From contig WFTQ01000081.1 of the NCBI GenBank assembly GCA_015485355.1, positions 1 to 49,455 on the forward strand: DNA of 49,455 bases, written 5' to 3'. The notes below the pieces were generated by a model that did not search any database, had not been told where the DNA came from, and saw only the letters and a list, made by a program, of their open reading frames with translations. A program made the translations under genes and the position numbers. This document shows positions 8,234 to 17,120 of this stretch, one piece after another. Numbering within the stretch: position 1 is the stretch's first letter; each line of letters begins with the position of its first letter. Source of the stretch: a bacterium (lineage in GTDB: Bacteria; Calditrichota; Calditrichia; RBG-13-44-9; J042).

Positions 8234-10831
8234 TCAATGTTCCCGGCTCAGGGTGCTATGGGCCCAGCAGGCCAGGCCCAGTTCGGCCACATGGGCCTGA
8301 CGGGGATGGTAGGGCAGTACCCGTAAGGTATAGTTGAAATTGCCGCTGTTTTTGGGGATAATGGTGGCTTCGTATAAATACGTGTGGGGTTCTATTGTTT
8401 TTTTCCGGGTCATTTCGATTAACTCGAAGGTGCGCTGCGGAGGAGAAAGGATGGTCCCGGCCGGTTCCAGATAAACCTGAACTTTCACGTCCCGCGGCTG
8501 AATGGCCGCCCCCAATTGCACTTTTGCCTGAACCGTAAGGGGCTCCTGATATTTCAGGACCATCGGTTTGTCCCGATCGACGTTCAGCGGTTCTATGGAT
8601 ACCTGAGCCCAGTGGTTCTCGATGCGTTCTCTCCAGGCAGCAAACTCGCGGGCCAGTCGATAATTCCGTTCTCGAAACTGTTGTCCCAATTTTAGGGCCG
8701 GTAGGTACAATCGGTGTACGTATTCTTTTACCATGCGATGGGTGTTAAACACCGGCAGGATGGAGAGGATGGACTGCTTCATTATTTGGATCCATTCGCG
8801 TGGAAGGCCGTCCTGGGTTCGGTGGTAGTAGGTTGGAATGATGTCGTTCTCCAGAATGTCATAAATGGCGGCGGCATCGAGGTCATCCAGTTCCTCCAGG
8901 TTCTGAAAATCTTCCTGGTCGCCGAAAGCCCAGCCGTTTTTTCCATTATAGCCTTCCACCCACCAACCGTCCAGAACCGAAAAATTGATCCCTGCATTCA
9001 GACCGACTTTTTGTCCGCTGGTACCCGAGGCTTCTTGAGGCCGGCGGGGATTGTTCAACCAGACATCCGCTCCGGAAACCAGGTCCCGAGCCAAGCTCAT
9101 ATCGTAGCCTTCCACAAAAAAGATTTTACCCTGGAAACCGTCTTGCATGGAATACTCGTAAATGGTGCGGATCAACGCCTTTCCGCCTTCATCCCTGGGA
9201 TGCGCCTTTCCGGCAAAGATTATCTGGACCGGTCTGTCCGGATCATTCAGAATGCGTTTCAGTCGTTCGGGATCACGAAAGATCAGGGTACCGCGTTTGT
9301 AGGTGGCAAAACGGCGGGCAAATCCGATGGTCAACACTTCCGGTTTCAACATGTCTTCCAGCCGACGAATGAGGAGGGTGCCGATGCGGTTGCGCTGAAA
9401 TTGCGCTTTGAGCCGTTCTCGAACGTGATCGAGCATTTTTTCTTTTAATTCCATCTTGGTTTTCCATAGGGCTTCGTCGGGGATGTTTTGGACAGCCTGC
9501 CAGAAGTCCGGGTCGTCCAGGCGCCGGCGCCACTCCGAACCCAGATATTCATCGAATAATTCCCGGATTTTCCCCACCGTCCAGGTCATATTGTGAACCC
9601 CATTGGTAATATGGGTGATGGGGACTTCCTTTTCGGGCAGGTCTTTCCAGACGTCGCGCCACAGCCGGCGGGAAACCCGGCCGTGCAGTTCGCTGACGCC
9701 GTTTCGAAAACGGGACAATTTCAAGGACAGAATGGTCAGATTAAAAATTTCGTATCCTTCGGGTTGGGCCTGAGAACCCAATTCCATAAATTCGGAGCGC
9801 TTAATACCCACCGATTGCCAGTATTTTTGAAAATATTTCTCTTTAATCGGGGCGGGAAAGGCGTCGTTGCCTGCAGGTACGGGCGTGTGGGTGGTAAAGA
9901 TGGTGTTGGCCGCCACGGCTTCCAGCGCCTGGTGAAAGGTTAACCCTTCGGCTTTCACCAGCTCCCGAATGCGTTCCAGGGATAGGAATACCGAATGGCC
10001 TTCGTTCATATGCCAAACGTCGGGTTGGATGTTCAATCGTTTTAAGGCTTTTACGCCGCCCATGCCCAGCACGATTTCCTGCGAAATGCGCATCTCCTGA
10101 TCCCCACCGTATAGGCGGGCGGTGATCATCCGGTCCTCCGGGGTATTTTCCGGAATGTTGGTATCCAGTAAATAGGCACAAACTCGTCCCACCTGAACTT
10201 TCCAGAGGCGGATCTTTACAAGGCGGGGCCCCACTTCCACGGATATGAGCACCGGTTTGCCTTTGGCATCCCGGACCGGGCGCAGGGGTAATTCTTCGGG
10301 CTGAAAAGGAATGTAAAGGGAAATCTGATTCCCGTGGGCGTCGATCTGCTGAGTAAAGTACGTCTGGTAATAAAACAGGCTGACACCCACCAGGGGAACG
10401 CCCAGATCGGAAGCCGATTTTAAATGATCCCCTGCCAGCACCCCCAGGCCGCCGGCATAAATGGGCAAGGATTCGTGAAACCCAAATTCCGCGGAAAAAT
10501 AGGCGATCACCTTATCCTTATCCTCGGGGTGGGTGTGGGCAAACCAGGTATCCTCATTTTTCATGTATTGATCGTACTCGACCATTACTTTTTTAAACAG
10601 GGCCAGGTATTGGGGATCGCGGGATTTTTCTTCCAGTCGATGTTGCTGAACTTCCTGAAGAAACTTCACCGGGTTATGGTTGACCCGCTTCCACAGTTCC
10701 GGATCGATCCGGCGGTACAGCTGGCGTGCTTCCGGATTCCAGGAAAAGTACAGATTATACGCCAATTCCTCCAGCCGCTGAATTTCTTCGGGAAGTCGGG
10801 GAATAACCTTAATACTGCCCACATAATCCAT
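8234..10831 (-). CDS. glgP: alpha-glucan (maltodextrin/glycogen) phosphorylase
   Basis: An 865-residue GT35 phosphorylase that releases glucose 1-phosphate from the non-reducing ends of alpha-1,4-glucans in the cytoplasm. It belongs to the branch with an N-terminal DUF3417-type helical region (about 10-90, with LAYNLYFSWNPEARQLY). Core motifs are AEFGFHESLPIYAGGLG (114-130), HMNEGHS (274-280), RFATYKRGTL (507-516) and GTSGQKVGLNAG (603-614); Lys608 is the expected pyridoxal phosphate lysine. The start at 10831 follows AAAGGAG; the frame continues 25 codons upstream without family sequence. A good promoter lies upstream. Its product pathway fits the maltodextrin importer and amylases later in the window. 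Confidence 0.95.
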   Translation of the reverse strand: MDYVGSIKVIPRLPEEIQRLEELAYNLYFSWNPEARQLYRRIDPELWKRVNHNPVKFLQEVQQHRLEEKSRDPQYLALFKKVMVEYDQYMKNEDTWFAHTHPEDKDKVIAYFSAEFGFHESLPIYAGGLGVLAGDHLKSASDLGVPLVGVSLFYYQTYFTQQIDAHGNQISLYIPFQPEELPLRPVRDAKGKPVLISVEVGPRLVKIRLWKVQVGRVCAYLLDTNIPENTPEDRMITARLYGGDQEMRISQEIVLGMGGVKALKRLNIQPDVWHMNEGHSVFLSLERIRELVKAEGLTFHQALEAVAANTIFTTHTPVPAGNDAFPAPIKEKYFQKYWQSVGIKRSEFMELGSQAQPEGYEIFNLTILSLKLSRFRNGVSELHGRVSRRLWRDVWKDLPEKEVPITHITNGVHNMTWTVGKIRELFDEYLGSEWRRRLDDPDFWQAVQNIPDEALWKTKMELKEKMLDHVRERLKAQFQRNRIGTLLIRRLEDMLKPEVLTIGFARRFATYKRGTLIFRDPERLKRILNDPDRPVQIIFAGKAHPRDEGGKALIRTIYEYSMQDGFQGKIFFVEGYDMSLARDLVSGADVWLNNPRRPQEASGTSGQKVGLNAGINFSVLDGWWVEGYNGKNGWAFGDQEDFQNLEELDDLDAAAIYDILENDIIPTYYHRTQDGLPREWIQIMKQSILSILPVFNTHRMVKEYVHRLYLPALKLGQQFRERNYRLAREFAAWRERIENHWAQVSIEPLNVDRDKPMVLKYQEPLTVQAKVQLGAAIQPRDVKVQVYLEPAGTILSPPQRTFELIEMTRKKTIEPHTYLYEATIIPKNSGNFNYTLRVLPYHPRQAHVAELGLACWAHSTLSREH

Positions 10832-10883
10832 GAAACGACTCCTTTCTTTCTGATTTCGCCCTTGTACAATCTCCGGAGCGACA

Positions 10884-10912
10884 ATAATACAAAAACATCG
10901 TCCCATTTACAA
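10884..10912 (-). promoter_or_regulatory. sigma-70-like promoter for glgP
   Basis: On the minus strand, TTGTAA (10907-10912) and TATTAT (10884-10889) are separated by 17 bases. Transcription would start near 10877, leaving a leader of about 46 bases with the AAAGGAG site before the ATG at 10831. Confidence 0.6.
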
Positions 10913-10963
10913 GCTTAAGCTTTAACAATCGCCCATCCGTAATAAACTCTTGAGTGAATTATG

Positions 10964-10994
10964 CGCCGTCCCGCCCAATTCTGTGAGGACGGCG
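10964..10994. promoter_or_regulatory. inverted repeat in the divergent glgP/DUF4178 spacer
   Basis: CGCCGTCC (10964-10971) and GGACGGCG (10987-10994) form a perfect 8-base inverted repeat with a 15-base gap, upstream of the glgP promoter. It could be an operator. The same spacer also has a 12-base palindrome, AAGCTTAAGCTT, at about 10911-10922. Confidence 0.3.
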
Positions 10995-11069
10995 ATATTC
11001 CGCCCCAACGACTGAATGCCTTGCGCCGAAATCCCCCAATGGGGCATGCCCAAATATTTTCCGCCTATC

Positions 11070-11098
11070 TTGCTTATCCTCTGCAGATGTTTTAATTT
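11070..11098 (+). promoter_or_regulatory. weak promoter candidate for the DUF4178 cassette
   Basis: TTGCTT (11070-11075) and TAATTT (11093-11098) have a 17-base spacer and lie 27 bases before the ATG at 11125. The -10 match is poor. Confidence 0.3.
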
Positions 11099-11124
11099 GA
11101 AATATGCGATATGAGGGATGAGCG

Positions 11125-11673
11125 ATGGCAATCTTCGACTTCTTTAAGAAAAAAGACAAAGAAGAATTGGATCCCCTGAAAGACTTGACCCTGGAAAAAC
11201 TGCGAATCGGCTATCTGGTGGATTATGATATGAAGACCTGGGAGGTCACCGCCCATCATCGTTACGGCTTTGGGGGAGGGGATACCGTAGAAGAGTGGGA
11301 ATTGAGCGCGGGCCGCGAAACAGTCTATCTGGAAAAATCTCAGGATGACCAGGTGGAATGGACCATTTCTCGGAAAATCCCCTTGGGGGCTATTCAGGAA
11401 GATGTGCGGAATTACATCCTGGAGCACGATGATCCGCCTCATCAAATTACGTACAAAGGGAAGACGTACTATCTGGATGAATCCGGGGCGGGTTATTTTT
11501 ACGAGAATGGTCAGGAACCGGCTGTGGGATTCGTGTATTGGGATTTCATCGATGAAAACGACGAATACTTTGTTACCATCGAACAGTGGGGCGAGACGGA
11601 GTTCGAGGCCGTGTTTGGTCACTCGGTGGAACCGTATCAATTCAGCAACATTTTGCCCCGGGTCACACCTTGA
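11125..11673 (+). CDS. DUF4178 domain protein
   Basis: A 182-residue soluble protein, strand-rich and acidic, with no signal peptide. The N terminus is charged (FFKKKDKEELDPL), followed by a DUF4178-type region: LEKLRIGYLVDYDMKTWEV near 25-43, DTVEEWEL, ITYKGKTYYLDESGAGYF and YWDFIDENDEYFVTIEQWG. The biochemical function of DUF4178 is unknown. The family is repeatedly encoded beside DUF350 membrane proteins and spermidine synthase homologues, as here. It is the first gene of a same-strand run to 14964; the next start is 20 bases after its stop. A GAGGGATGAG sequence serves as ribosome binding site. Confidence 0.8.
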   Translation: MAIFDFFKKKDKEELDPLKDLTLEKLRIGYLVDYDMKTWEVTAHHRYGFGGGDTVEEWELSAGRETVYLEKSQDDQVEWTISRKIPLGAIQEDVRNYILEHDDPPHQITYKGKTYYLDESGAGYFYENGQEPAVGFVYWDFIDENDEYFVTIEQWGETEFEAVFGHSVEPYQFSNILPRVTP

Positions 11674-11693
11674 ATCAAAAGAGGATGATGTCC

Positions 11694-12416
11694 ATGAATG
11701 CACGCTGGGGATGGGTCTTGCTGTTCGCGGGTCTGCTGCTGGCCTGTGCCGCCCGATTGTCTCCCCTGGAACGGTTGACACAGCAATATCAGCGCTATCC
11801 GCAGTATTCCATCATTCTGAATGACATGAAAGAAGAAGGCAATTTTTTCAAGAGCTACTACCATCAGTACAAAATCGTTTATGGAGCGCCTTTCCCGGAA
11901 AAACCGGACAGTTTGGCCTATTTTACCGAAATCACCGACTGGTTTCGAGTGGACCGGAAGACGTACGAGAAGTATTTCAACTTTTTGGGAATGGCTTTGA
12001 TCACCAAAACCCCCGATGGGCGGGTTATCGACGTCCAATTTCCCCCGGGGTATCAATATGTCGGTGATCCCCGTTACGGAACCTGGCGTACCGATGCCCA
12101 CGGCAACACGTTTTGGGAATTTTATGGCAAGTATATGTTCCTCAGTCAGATGTTTGGGATGTTTACGCGTCCCATTTACCGTTCCGAATGGGAGGATTAT
12201 CGCCGGTATACCCGCCGGGGACGGCCGTTTTTTGGGCGGGGGAATGAATACGGTACTTTCGGGAAAGTCACCCAAAAGACCTATCGTTCATTTTTCGAAC
12301 GGCAGCAGCTCAAACAGCAGCTGAAAAGGCAGCGCTTTGCGGAAAAGGTCAAGCAACGCATCCGCCGAAGTCGGATGAGCGGGTGGCGGAGTCGCAGTGG
12401 GGGATTCGGTAAATAA
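11694..12416 (+). CDS. lipoprotein of unknown function in the DUF350/aminopropyltransferase cassette
   Basis: A 240-residue protein. Residues 1-17 form a lipoprotein signal with the lipobox LLLACAAR. The middle is rich in Tyr, Phe and Trp (KSYYHQYKIVYG, YGTWRTDAHGNTFWEFYGKYMFL). The C-terminal third (about 165-240) is very basic and rich in Arg, Gln and Gly, ending in an SGWRSRSGGFGK-like tail. I do not recognise the family. Three nearby ATG codons exist (11685, 11688, 11694); 11694 sits best relative to AAAGAGG. Its place between DUF4178 and DUF350 genes suggests it is the extracytoplasmic member of the cassette. Confidence 0.7.
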   Translation: MNARWGWVLLFAGLLLACAARLSPLERLTQQYQRYPQYSIILNDMKEEGNFFKSYYHQYKIVYGAPFPEKPDSLAYFTEITDWFRVDRKTYEKYFNFLGMALITKTPDGRVIDVQFPPGYQYVGDPRYGTWRTDAHGNTFWEFYGKYMFLSQMFGMFTRPIYRSEWEDYRRYTRRGRPFFGRGNEYGTFGKVTQKTYRSFFERQQLKQQLKRQRFAEKVKQRIRRSRMSGWRSRSGGFGK

Positions 12417-12515
12417 TGCCCTCTGGTGCGGCTCGGGGCAACACCCACGGAGGAAGATGCCTCAATCCCGTTGAAAACCATTTGACTAAGCATTCATGAT
12501 TGTCGGGAGGATGGA

Positions 12516-13361
12516 ATGACTCTGGATCAAGTGGTGAGCGGTATCCTATATTTAATAGCGGTGTTTATTCTGTTTGTTATGGGAAAGTGGGTTTACGACA
12601 AAACCCATCCGGCTTTCCGAATCAAAGAAGAACTGGTCGAAAAAGACAACATGGCGCTGGCGGTGGACTTGATGGGGTATTACCTGGGCCTGGTTTTCGC
12701 CCTGGGCGGGATTCTGGAGGGCCCCTCCGTCGGCATCGTGGATGATCTATTGGACATTTTCTTCTTTGGCGCCGTTTCCATTCTTTTGTTGAACCTATCC
12801 ATGTTTATCAATAACAGGATGATTTTGCCGCGGTTCGATAATTACAAGGAGATGATTCAGGATCAGAATGTGGGTACCGGTGTGGTGCAGGCCGGAAATC
12901 ATATCGCTATCGGTTTGATCATATATGGGGCCGTATCGGGCCAGGGAGGGGATTTGATCACTGCGGCCGTGTTCTGGATATTGGGACAACTGGGGCTGAT
13001 TCTTGCGGCGAAGGTATATAATACGATCACCCCTTTCGATATCCACGATGCGATAGAAAAGGACAATGTGGCCGTGGGAGTGGCCTTTGCCGGGGTTCTG
13101 GTGGCGCTGGGCAACATCATCCGCTTGGGCACCATGGGCGACTTCTACTCCTGGCGGGTGAATTTAACCGGATACGGACAATATTACCTTTTTGGAATTG
13201 TCATGTTGCCGGTGGTGCGAATGGCCACAGACAAACTATTACTGCCCGGTGCCCGTTTAACCGATGAGGTTGTCCATCAACAGCACCCCAACGTTGGAGC
13301 AGGCATTCTGGAAGCGTTTTCTTATATCGCCGCGTCATGGCTGCTCGGGTGGATCGTTTAA
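12516..13361 (+). CDS. duplicated DUF350 integral membrane protein
   Basis: A 281-residue polytopic membrane protein with about eight hydrophobic segments. It contains two DUF350 units in tandem, and each unit is itself two-fold: related motifs occur four times, VEKDNMALAVDLMGY (41-55), IQDQNVGTGVVQAGNH (114-129), IEKDNVAVGVAFAG (180-193) and HPNVGAGILEAFSY (257-270). Each is a charged or polar turn followed by a small-residue helix. The family's function is unknown; the repeated architecture suggests a channel or a membrane-stress component. GGGAGG precedes the ATG. The aminopropyltransferase gene begins 13 bases after the stop, so coupling is likely. Confidence 0.85.
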   Translation: MTLDQVVSGILYLIAVFILFVMGKWVYDKTHPAFRIKEELVEKDNMALAVDLMGYYLGLVFALGGILEGPSVGIVDDLLDIFFFGAVSILLLNLSMFINNRMILPRFDNYKEMIQDQNVGTGVVQAGNHIAIGLIIYGAVSGQGGDLITAAVFWILGQLGLILAAKVYNTITPFDIHDAIEKDNVAVGVAFAGVLVALGNIIRLGTMGDFYSWRVNLTGYGQYYLFGIVMLPVVRMATDKLLLPGARLTDEVVHQQHPNVGAGILEAFSYIAASWLLGWIV

Positions 13362-13374
13362 ACGTCGGGTGCCA

Positions 13375-14964
13375 ATGGAGAGCAAATTGTCCATCCAGGT
13401 GAAAAAACCGTCCCCCACATGGAAAACCCGAAAGAATTTCCTTTTAAAGGCCTGTATTTTCGCCACGGGCCTTTCCGGTATTGTGGCCGAATATATCATG
13501 TCCACCCTGGCCAGCTATTTACTGGGTAACACCGTGTTGCAATGGACGTTGACCGTTTCTTTTATGTTATTTGCCATGGGGCTGGGCAGTCGATTGAGTC
13601 GCTTTATCCCCGATCCCTATTTGCTGGATGCCTTCGTCATCACAGAATTTATGCTTTCCATCCTCACCGCTTCCAGCGCAACCCTGACTTATCTGCTGTC
13701 CGCCTACGTCCAGGATATCTGGTTGTTCATCTATGCCATTGCCGTCACTATCGGTATTCTCATCGGGTTCGAAATTCCCCTGGCCACCCGACTGAACGAT
13801 TTTTTCGAGGAACTTCGGATCAATATCAGCACGGTGATGGAAAAGGATTACTACGGCGCCTTGCTGGGAGGATTGTTGTTCGCTTTTGTGGCCCTGCCTC
13901 ATCTCGGGTTGTCGTATACCCCCATCATTCTGGGAAGTGTGAACTTTTTAGTGGCCACGGCATTGTTCGTTCAATTCCGGCAACACCTGGTGCGTCGGAA
14001 AAGCCTTACGGCCGGGTTGGTGCTGGTGCCGGTTTTCATCGCACTGACAGCCGTTCTCGCCCAGCCCATCGTATTGTACGGAGAACAGCGCAAATATATG
14101 GATAAAATTATCTACAGCGAACAAACGCCTTACCAGCGGATTGTGATGACCCAGTGGAAAGCGTATTTCTGGCTGTATCTGGATGGAAACGAGCAATTCA
14201 GCACTTATGATGAAGAACGTTATCACGAACCCCTGGTGCACCCTGCTATGCAGACCACCGTATCGCACCGTCGGGTACTCATACTGGGAGGGGGAGATGG
14301 TCTGGCCCTTCGGGAAGTGTTGAAATATCCAGATGTGGAAAGCGTTACGTTGGTGGACATAGATCCGGCCGTGACCCGCCTGGCGGCTACCCATCCCATC
14401 CTGGTATCGATCAACCAGAATGCCCTGAATCATCCCAAAGTCCGGGTGATCAATCGTGATGCCTATGCGTACCTCCGGGACAGTAACCGATTGTACGATG
14501 TCATCATCATCGATTTACCCGATCCCAAGACGGTTCAGCTGGCGCGTTTGTATTCGGTGGAATTTTACCGCCTGTGCCGCCGTCAACTGGCCCGTGGGGG
14601 AACACTGGTTACCCAGGCCACCAGTCCTTTCTTTGCCCAAAAGGCCTTTTTGTCCATTTTGAAAACCGTCCGGGCCGCCGGGTTTACGGCCGTACCCTAT
14701 CGGAATCACATCCCTACTCTGGGGGAGTGGGGATGGGTGTTGGGGATCAATCGCACCGATCTTCCGGAAGAGGCGTTTCGGAAGCAACTTCAGCGGCTGG
14801 ACTTCTCCAACGTCCCCACCCGGTTTCTCAATCGCGAGGCGATGACGCGCATGTTATTGTTCGGAAAGAATGAACTTCAGGGACTGGATACCGTGGAAGT
14901 CACCAACCAGGTGGGATTAAAAGTATATCAATATTACCTGAAAGGAGACTGGGATTTATATTAG
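13375..14964 (+). CDS. membrane-anchored polyamine aminopropyltransferase (spermidine synthase-like)
   Basis: A 529-residue protein in two parts. Residues about 22-235 carry seven or so membrane helices. Residues about 240-529 form a spermidine synthase-type methyltransferase fold: YSEQTPYQRI (247-256), LDGNEQFSTYDEERYHEPL (269-287), GGGDG (305-309), VDIDP (327-331), and DLPDP (380-384) with the usual Asp. The soluble family transfers aminopropyl from decarboxylated S-adenosylmethionine to a diamine. No S-adenosylmethionine decarboxylase is encoded nearby, so the true donor and acceptor are open. ATG 13375 is chosen; a GTG at 13369 is possible. Neighbours are DUF350 and DUF4178, a recurrent association. 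Confidence 0.88.
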   Translation: MESKLSIQVKKPSPTWKTRKNFLLKACIFATGLSGIVAEYIMSTLASYLLGNTVLQWTLTVSFMLFAMGLGSRLSRFIPDPYLLDAFVITEFMLSILTASSATLTYLLSAYVQDIWLFIYAIAVTIGILIGFEIPLATRLNDFFEELRINISTVMEKDYYGALLGGLLFAFVALPHLGLSYTPIILGSVNFLVATALFVQFRQHLVRRKSLTAGLVLVPVFIALTAVLAQPIVLYGEQRKYMDKIIYSEQTPYQRIVMTQWKAYFWLYLDGNEQFSTYDEERYHEPLVHPAMQTTVSHRRVLILGGGDGLALREVLKYPDVESVTLVDIDPAVTRLAATHPILVSINQNALNHPKVRVINRDAYAYLRDSNRLYDVIIIDLPDPKTVQLARLYSVEFYRLCRRQLARGGTLVTQATSPFFAQKAFLSILKTVRAAGFTAVPYRNHIPTLGEWGWVLGINRTDLPEEAFRKQLQRLDFSNVPTRFLNREAMTRMLLFGKNELQGLDTVEVTNQVGLKVYQYYLKGDWDLY

Positions 14965-15276
14965 CGGTTCCATCGTTCCGCGGTGTTGGGAGATCCAACA
15001 CGATTCATTTAAAAGCCACCCGTATAATCCGCACCGTTCGGCCATGGTGATATCGGACGTTGAGGATGTCCGTGCCTTTATGGCCCGGCGTCTTCGATGA
15101 AGCGGGAGGGTGGTGCGAATGCATTCACAAATACGTGGAACGCTATAGTCGGGTGATCAATCGCCCTGGTGTACAGGGCCTCTGTCCGGAAGGCGGCTTT
15201 CCGCAGGGGAAAGGTACCGGAGGATCGGCGTCAGGGTGGTCGCAAAGATCAATTTTTTCGATAAGGAACGGCGTCA
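14965..15276 (+). other. intergenic stretch, only a small hairpin seen
   Basis: These 312 bases lie before lpxB. A hairpin, GTGTTGG (14983-14989) with CCAACAC (14995-15001) and a five-base loop, lies 19 bases after the aminopropyltransferase stop. It may aid termination, but no good T tract follows. I see no gene; an open frame at 15060-15284 has no coding character. Confidence 0.45.
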
Positions 15277-16395
15277 ATGGGTAAGACTTTTTTCATAATT
15301 GCCGGAGAGGCTTCCGGGGACCGACATGCGGCCGATCTGGTGCGGGCGATACAAGAGTTGCGGCCCGACTGCCGCTTTATCGGTATTGGGGGGGACTGCA
15401 TGCGCCAGGAGGGAGTGGAGTTGATCTACCCTATGTCCGATCTGGCCGTTCTGGGGATTGTGGAAATTTTTCGGCACCTGCCCACCCTCTATCGCATTCA
15501 AAACGATATTAAAAGGCGGCTTCAGAAGGCGATAGACGCGGTCATCCTGGTGGATTATCCGGGTTTCAATCTGCGAATTGCGCGAATGGCCGGCCGTATG
15601 GGCATACCGGTCATTTATTACATTTGTCCTCAGCTCTGGGCGTGGGGCCAAAAGCGGGTGGAAAAGATTCGCAAGTATGTCGATTTACCGCTGGTGATTT
15701 TTCAATTCGAGCAGGAATTTTTTGCGCGTTTTGGAATCCGGGCCCACTGGGTGGGACATCCTTTGGTGGATCAGCTCCGCCGTCTGCCTTCCGAGGCGGA
15801 GTTCCGTAAAAACTATGGGTTACCGACGGATAAGCCGCTGGTGGCCCTGTTGCCCGGTTCACGCCGTATGGAGGTAGAACGCCTATTGCCGGTGATGTGC
15901 GCCGCCATGCAGGATTTAACCCGCCCGTATGGTTTGCTCCCCGTCATCGGTAAGCCGGTCCACCTGGAAAATGAGTTATATCATCGTATCGTTGGGCGGC
16001 GGTACCCGATCCTTGAACGGGACATTGGTGCCTTAATGAAGTATGCGCATTTCGCCCTGGTAGCCAGTGGCACGGCGACGCTGGAGTTGGCATTTTTGCA
16101 AACGCCCATGGTGGTGCTCTATCGGGTGTCTCCGGTAACCTACTATATGGGACGATTGTTGATTAAGTTGAACACCATCGCCTTGGCCAATATTGTGGCC
16201 GGTCGACCCGTGGTGCCGGAACTGATTCAACATCGTTTGACCCCCGAGCGGGTCCGGCGGTATGCTCAACAATATCTGGATGATTCGGCCTATTATAACC
16301 GGGTGAAGGCGGGATTGGCACAAATTCCCGAGATTTTGGGTCCCCCGGGGGCGAGTCGCCGGGCGGCCCGACACATCGTCGAATTTTTACCGTGA
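15277..16395 (+). CDS. lpxB: lipid A disaccharide synthase
   Basis: A 372-residue GT19 enzyme that joins UDP-2,3-diacylglucosamine and lipid X to form the lipid A disaccharide on the inner face of the cytoplasmic membrane. The N-terminal signature GEASGDRHAADL (8-19) is present. Further family motifs are GIGGDCMRQEGVELIYPMSDLAV split around residues 37-60, YYICPQLWAWGQ (109-120), VGHPLVD, LLPGSRRMEVERLLP, and SGTATLELA (about 262-270). Length is normal. The AAGGAA site precedes the ATG. It is strong evidence for a lipopolysaccharide-bearing outer membrane. ccmA follows after about 100 bases of T-rich sequence. Confidence 0.96.
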   Translation: MGKTFFIIAGEASGDRHAADLVRAIQELRPDCRFIGIGGDCMRQEGVELIYPMSDLAVLGIVEIFRHLPTLYRIQNDIKRRLQKAIDAVILVDYPGFNLRIARMAGRMGIPVIYYICPQLWAWGQKRVEKIRKYVDLPLVIFQFEQEFFARFGIRAHWVGHPLVDQLRRLPSEAEFRKNYGLPTDKPLVALLPGSRRMEVERLLPVMCAAMQDLTRPYGLLPVIGKPVHLENELYHRIVGRRYPILERDIGALMKYAHFALVASGTATLELAFLQTPMVVLYRVSPVTYYMGRLLIKLNTIALANIVAGRPVVPELIQHRLTPERVRRYAQQYLDDSAYYNRVKAGLAQIPEILGPPGASRRAARHIVEFLP

Positions 16396-16496
16396 ACCCC
16401 TCCTCCGTTTCCACCGGCAGGCAAAATTTTTTTATGTTTTTTTTATTTTCCGATTTATTCCGTAATTTTCAACCTGAGACAAAGAAAGCCTGTTCA

Positions 16497-17120
16497 ATGA
16501 TACGGATCGAAGCCCGGGACCTGCAGAAGCAGTTTAATGACCGCCTGATTTTTTCCCACATCAACTTTACATTGCAATCGGGTGAATCGCTGGCCATTAC
16601 CGGTCCCAACGGTTCGGGAAAAACAACGCTGGTGCGGATCGTTTCGGGCTTACTTTCCCCCTCCGGAGGAGCAATTGTTTATCATATCGACGGCCGAACC
16701 TACCGCCCGGTGGAAGTGTACCCCTTGATCGGATTGGTGGGCCCCTATCTTCAATTGTATTTAAATCTGACCGCCTGGGAGAATCTGGTGTTCTTCAGTA
16801 AAATTCGTGGTCTAACCGTGGACAAATCGCGGCTCCGGCGGTTGATGGCCCATTTCGGACTGGCCGGTCGGGAACTGGACTTGCTCAAAACGTTTTCCTC
16901 CGGCATGCTGCAGCGGATGAAATATGTGGTAGCGTTGATTCACCAACCAGAGGTGTTACTGGTGGACGAACCCACCTCCAATCTGGACGAAGAAGGCAGT
17001 GAAACCGTCTATCAATTATTGGACGAACAACAGCAGAATAAAATCTTAATTGTGGCGACCAATGAACCCGAGGAAATACGGTTTGGAAGAAAGCGTGTGG
17101 ACGTTGCTGGTCAAGAGTAA
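16497..17120 (+). CDS. ccmA: haem exporter ATPase CcmA
   Basis: A 207-residue ABC ATPase, first gene of a cytochrome c maturation operon. With CcmB and CcmC it drives release of haem-loaded CcmE. Walker A is GPNGSGKT (36-43). The signature is the CcmA-style FSSGMLQR (133-140), and Walker B is VLLVDEP (153-159). The position usually held by the H-loop His reads ATNEPEE with Asn189, which may weaken or alter hydrolysis. The ATG at 16497 matches the start of homology; its ribosome binding site is poor (AAAGAAAG). The 3' end overlaps the start of ccmB. Confidence 0.9.
   Translation: MIRIEARDLQKQFNDRLIFSHINFTLQSGESLAITGPNGSGKTTLVRIVSGLLSPSGGAIVYHIDGRTYRPVEVYPLIGLVGPYLQLYLNLTAWENLVFFSKIRGLTVDKSRLRRLMAHFGLAGRELDLLKTFSSGMLQRMKYVVALIHQPEVLLVDEPTSNLDEEGSETVYQLLDEQQQNKILIVATNEPEEIRFGRKRVDVAGQE

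Noticed and set aside
7857-8237. Open frame of 126 codons on the minus strand between the DUF4412-like gene and glgP
   Set aside because: It has no ribosome binding site, a composition rich in Arg and Pro, and no domain character; it also overlaps the end of glgP.
13375-14964. Annotation as an ordinary soluble spermidine synthase (speE)
   Set aside because: The N-terminal half is a multi-helix membrane domain and no decarboxylase gene is nearby, so the symbol would overstate what is known.
15060-15284. Open frame of 74 codons before lpxB
   Set aside because: There is no ribosome binding site or recognisable protein feature, and it runs into the lpxB start.
16396-16470. T-rich stretch after lpxB as an intrinsic terminator
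   Set aside because: Long T runs are present but I could not find a stem before them.
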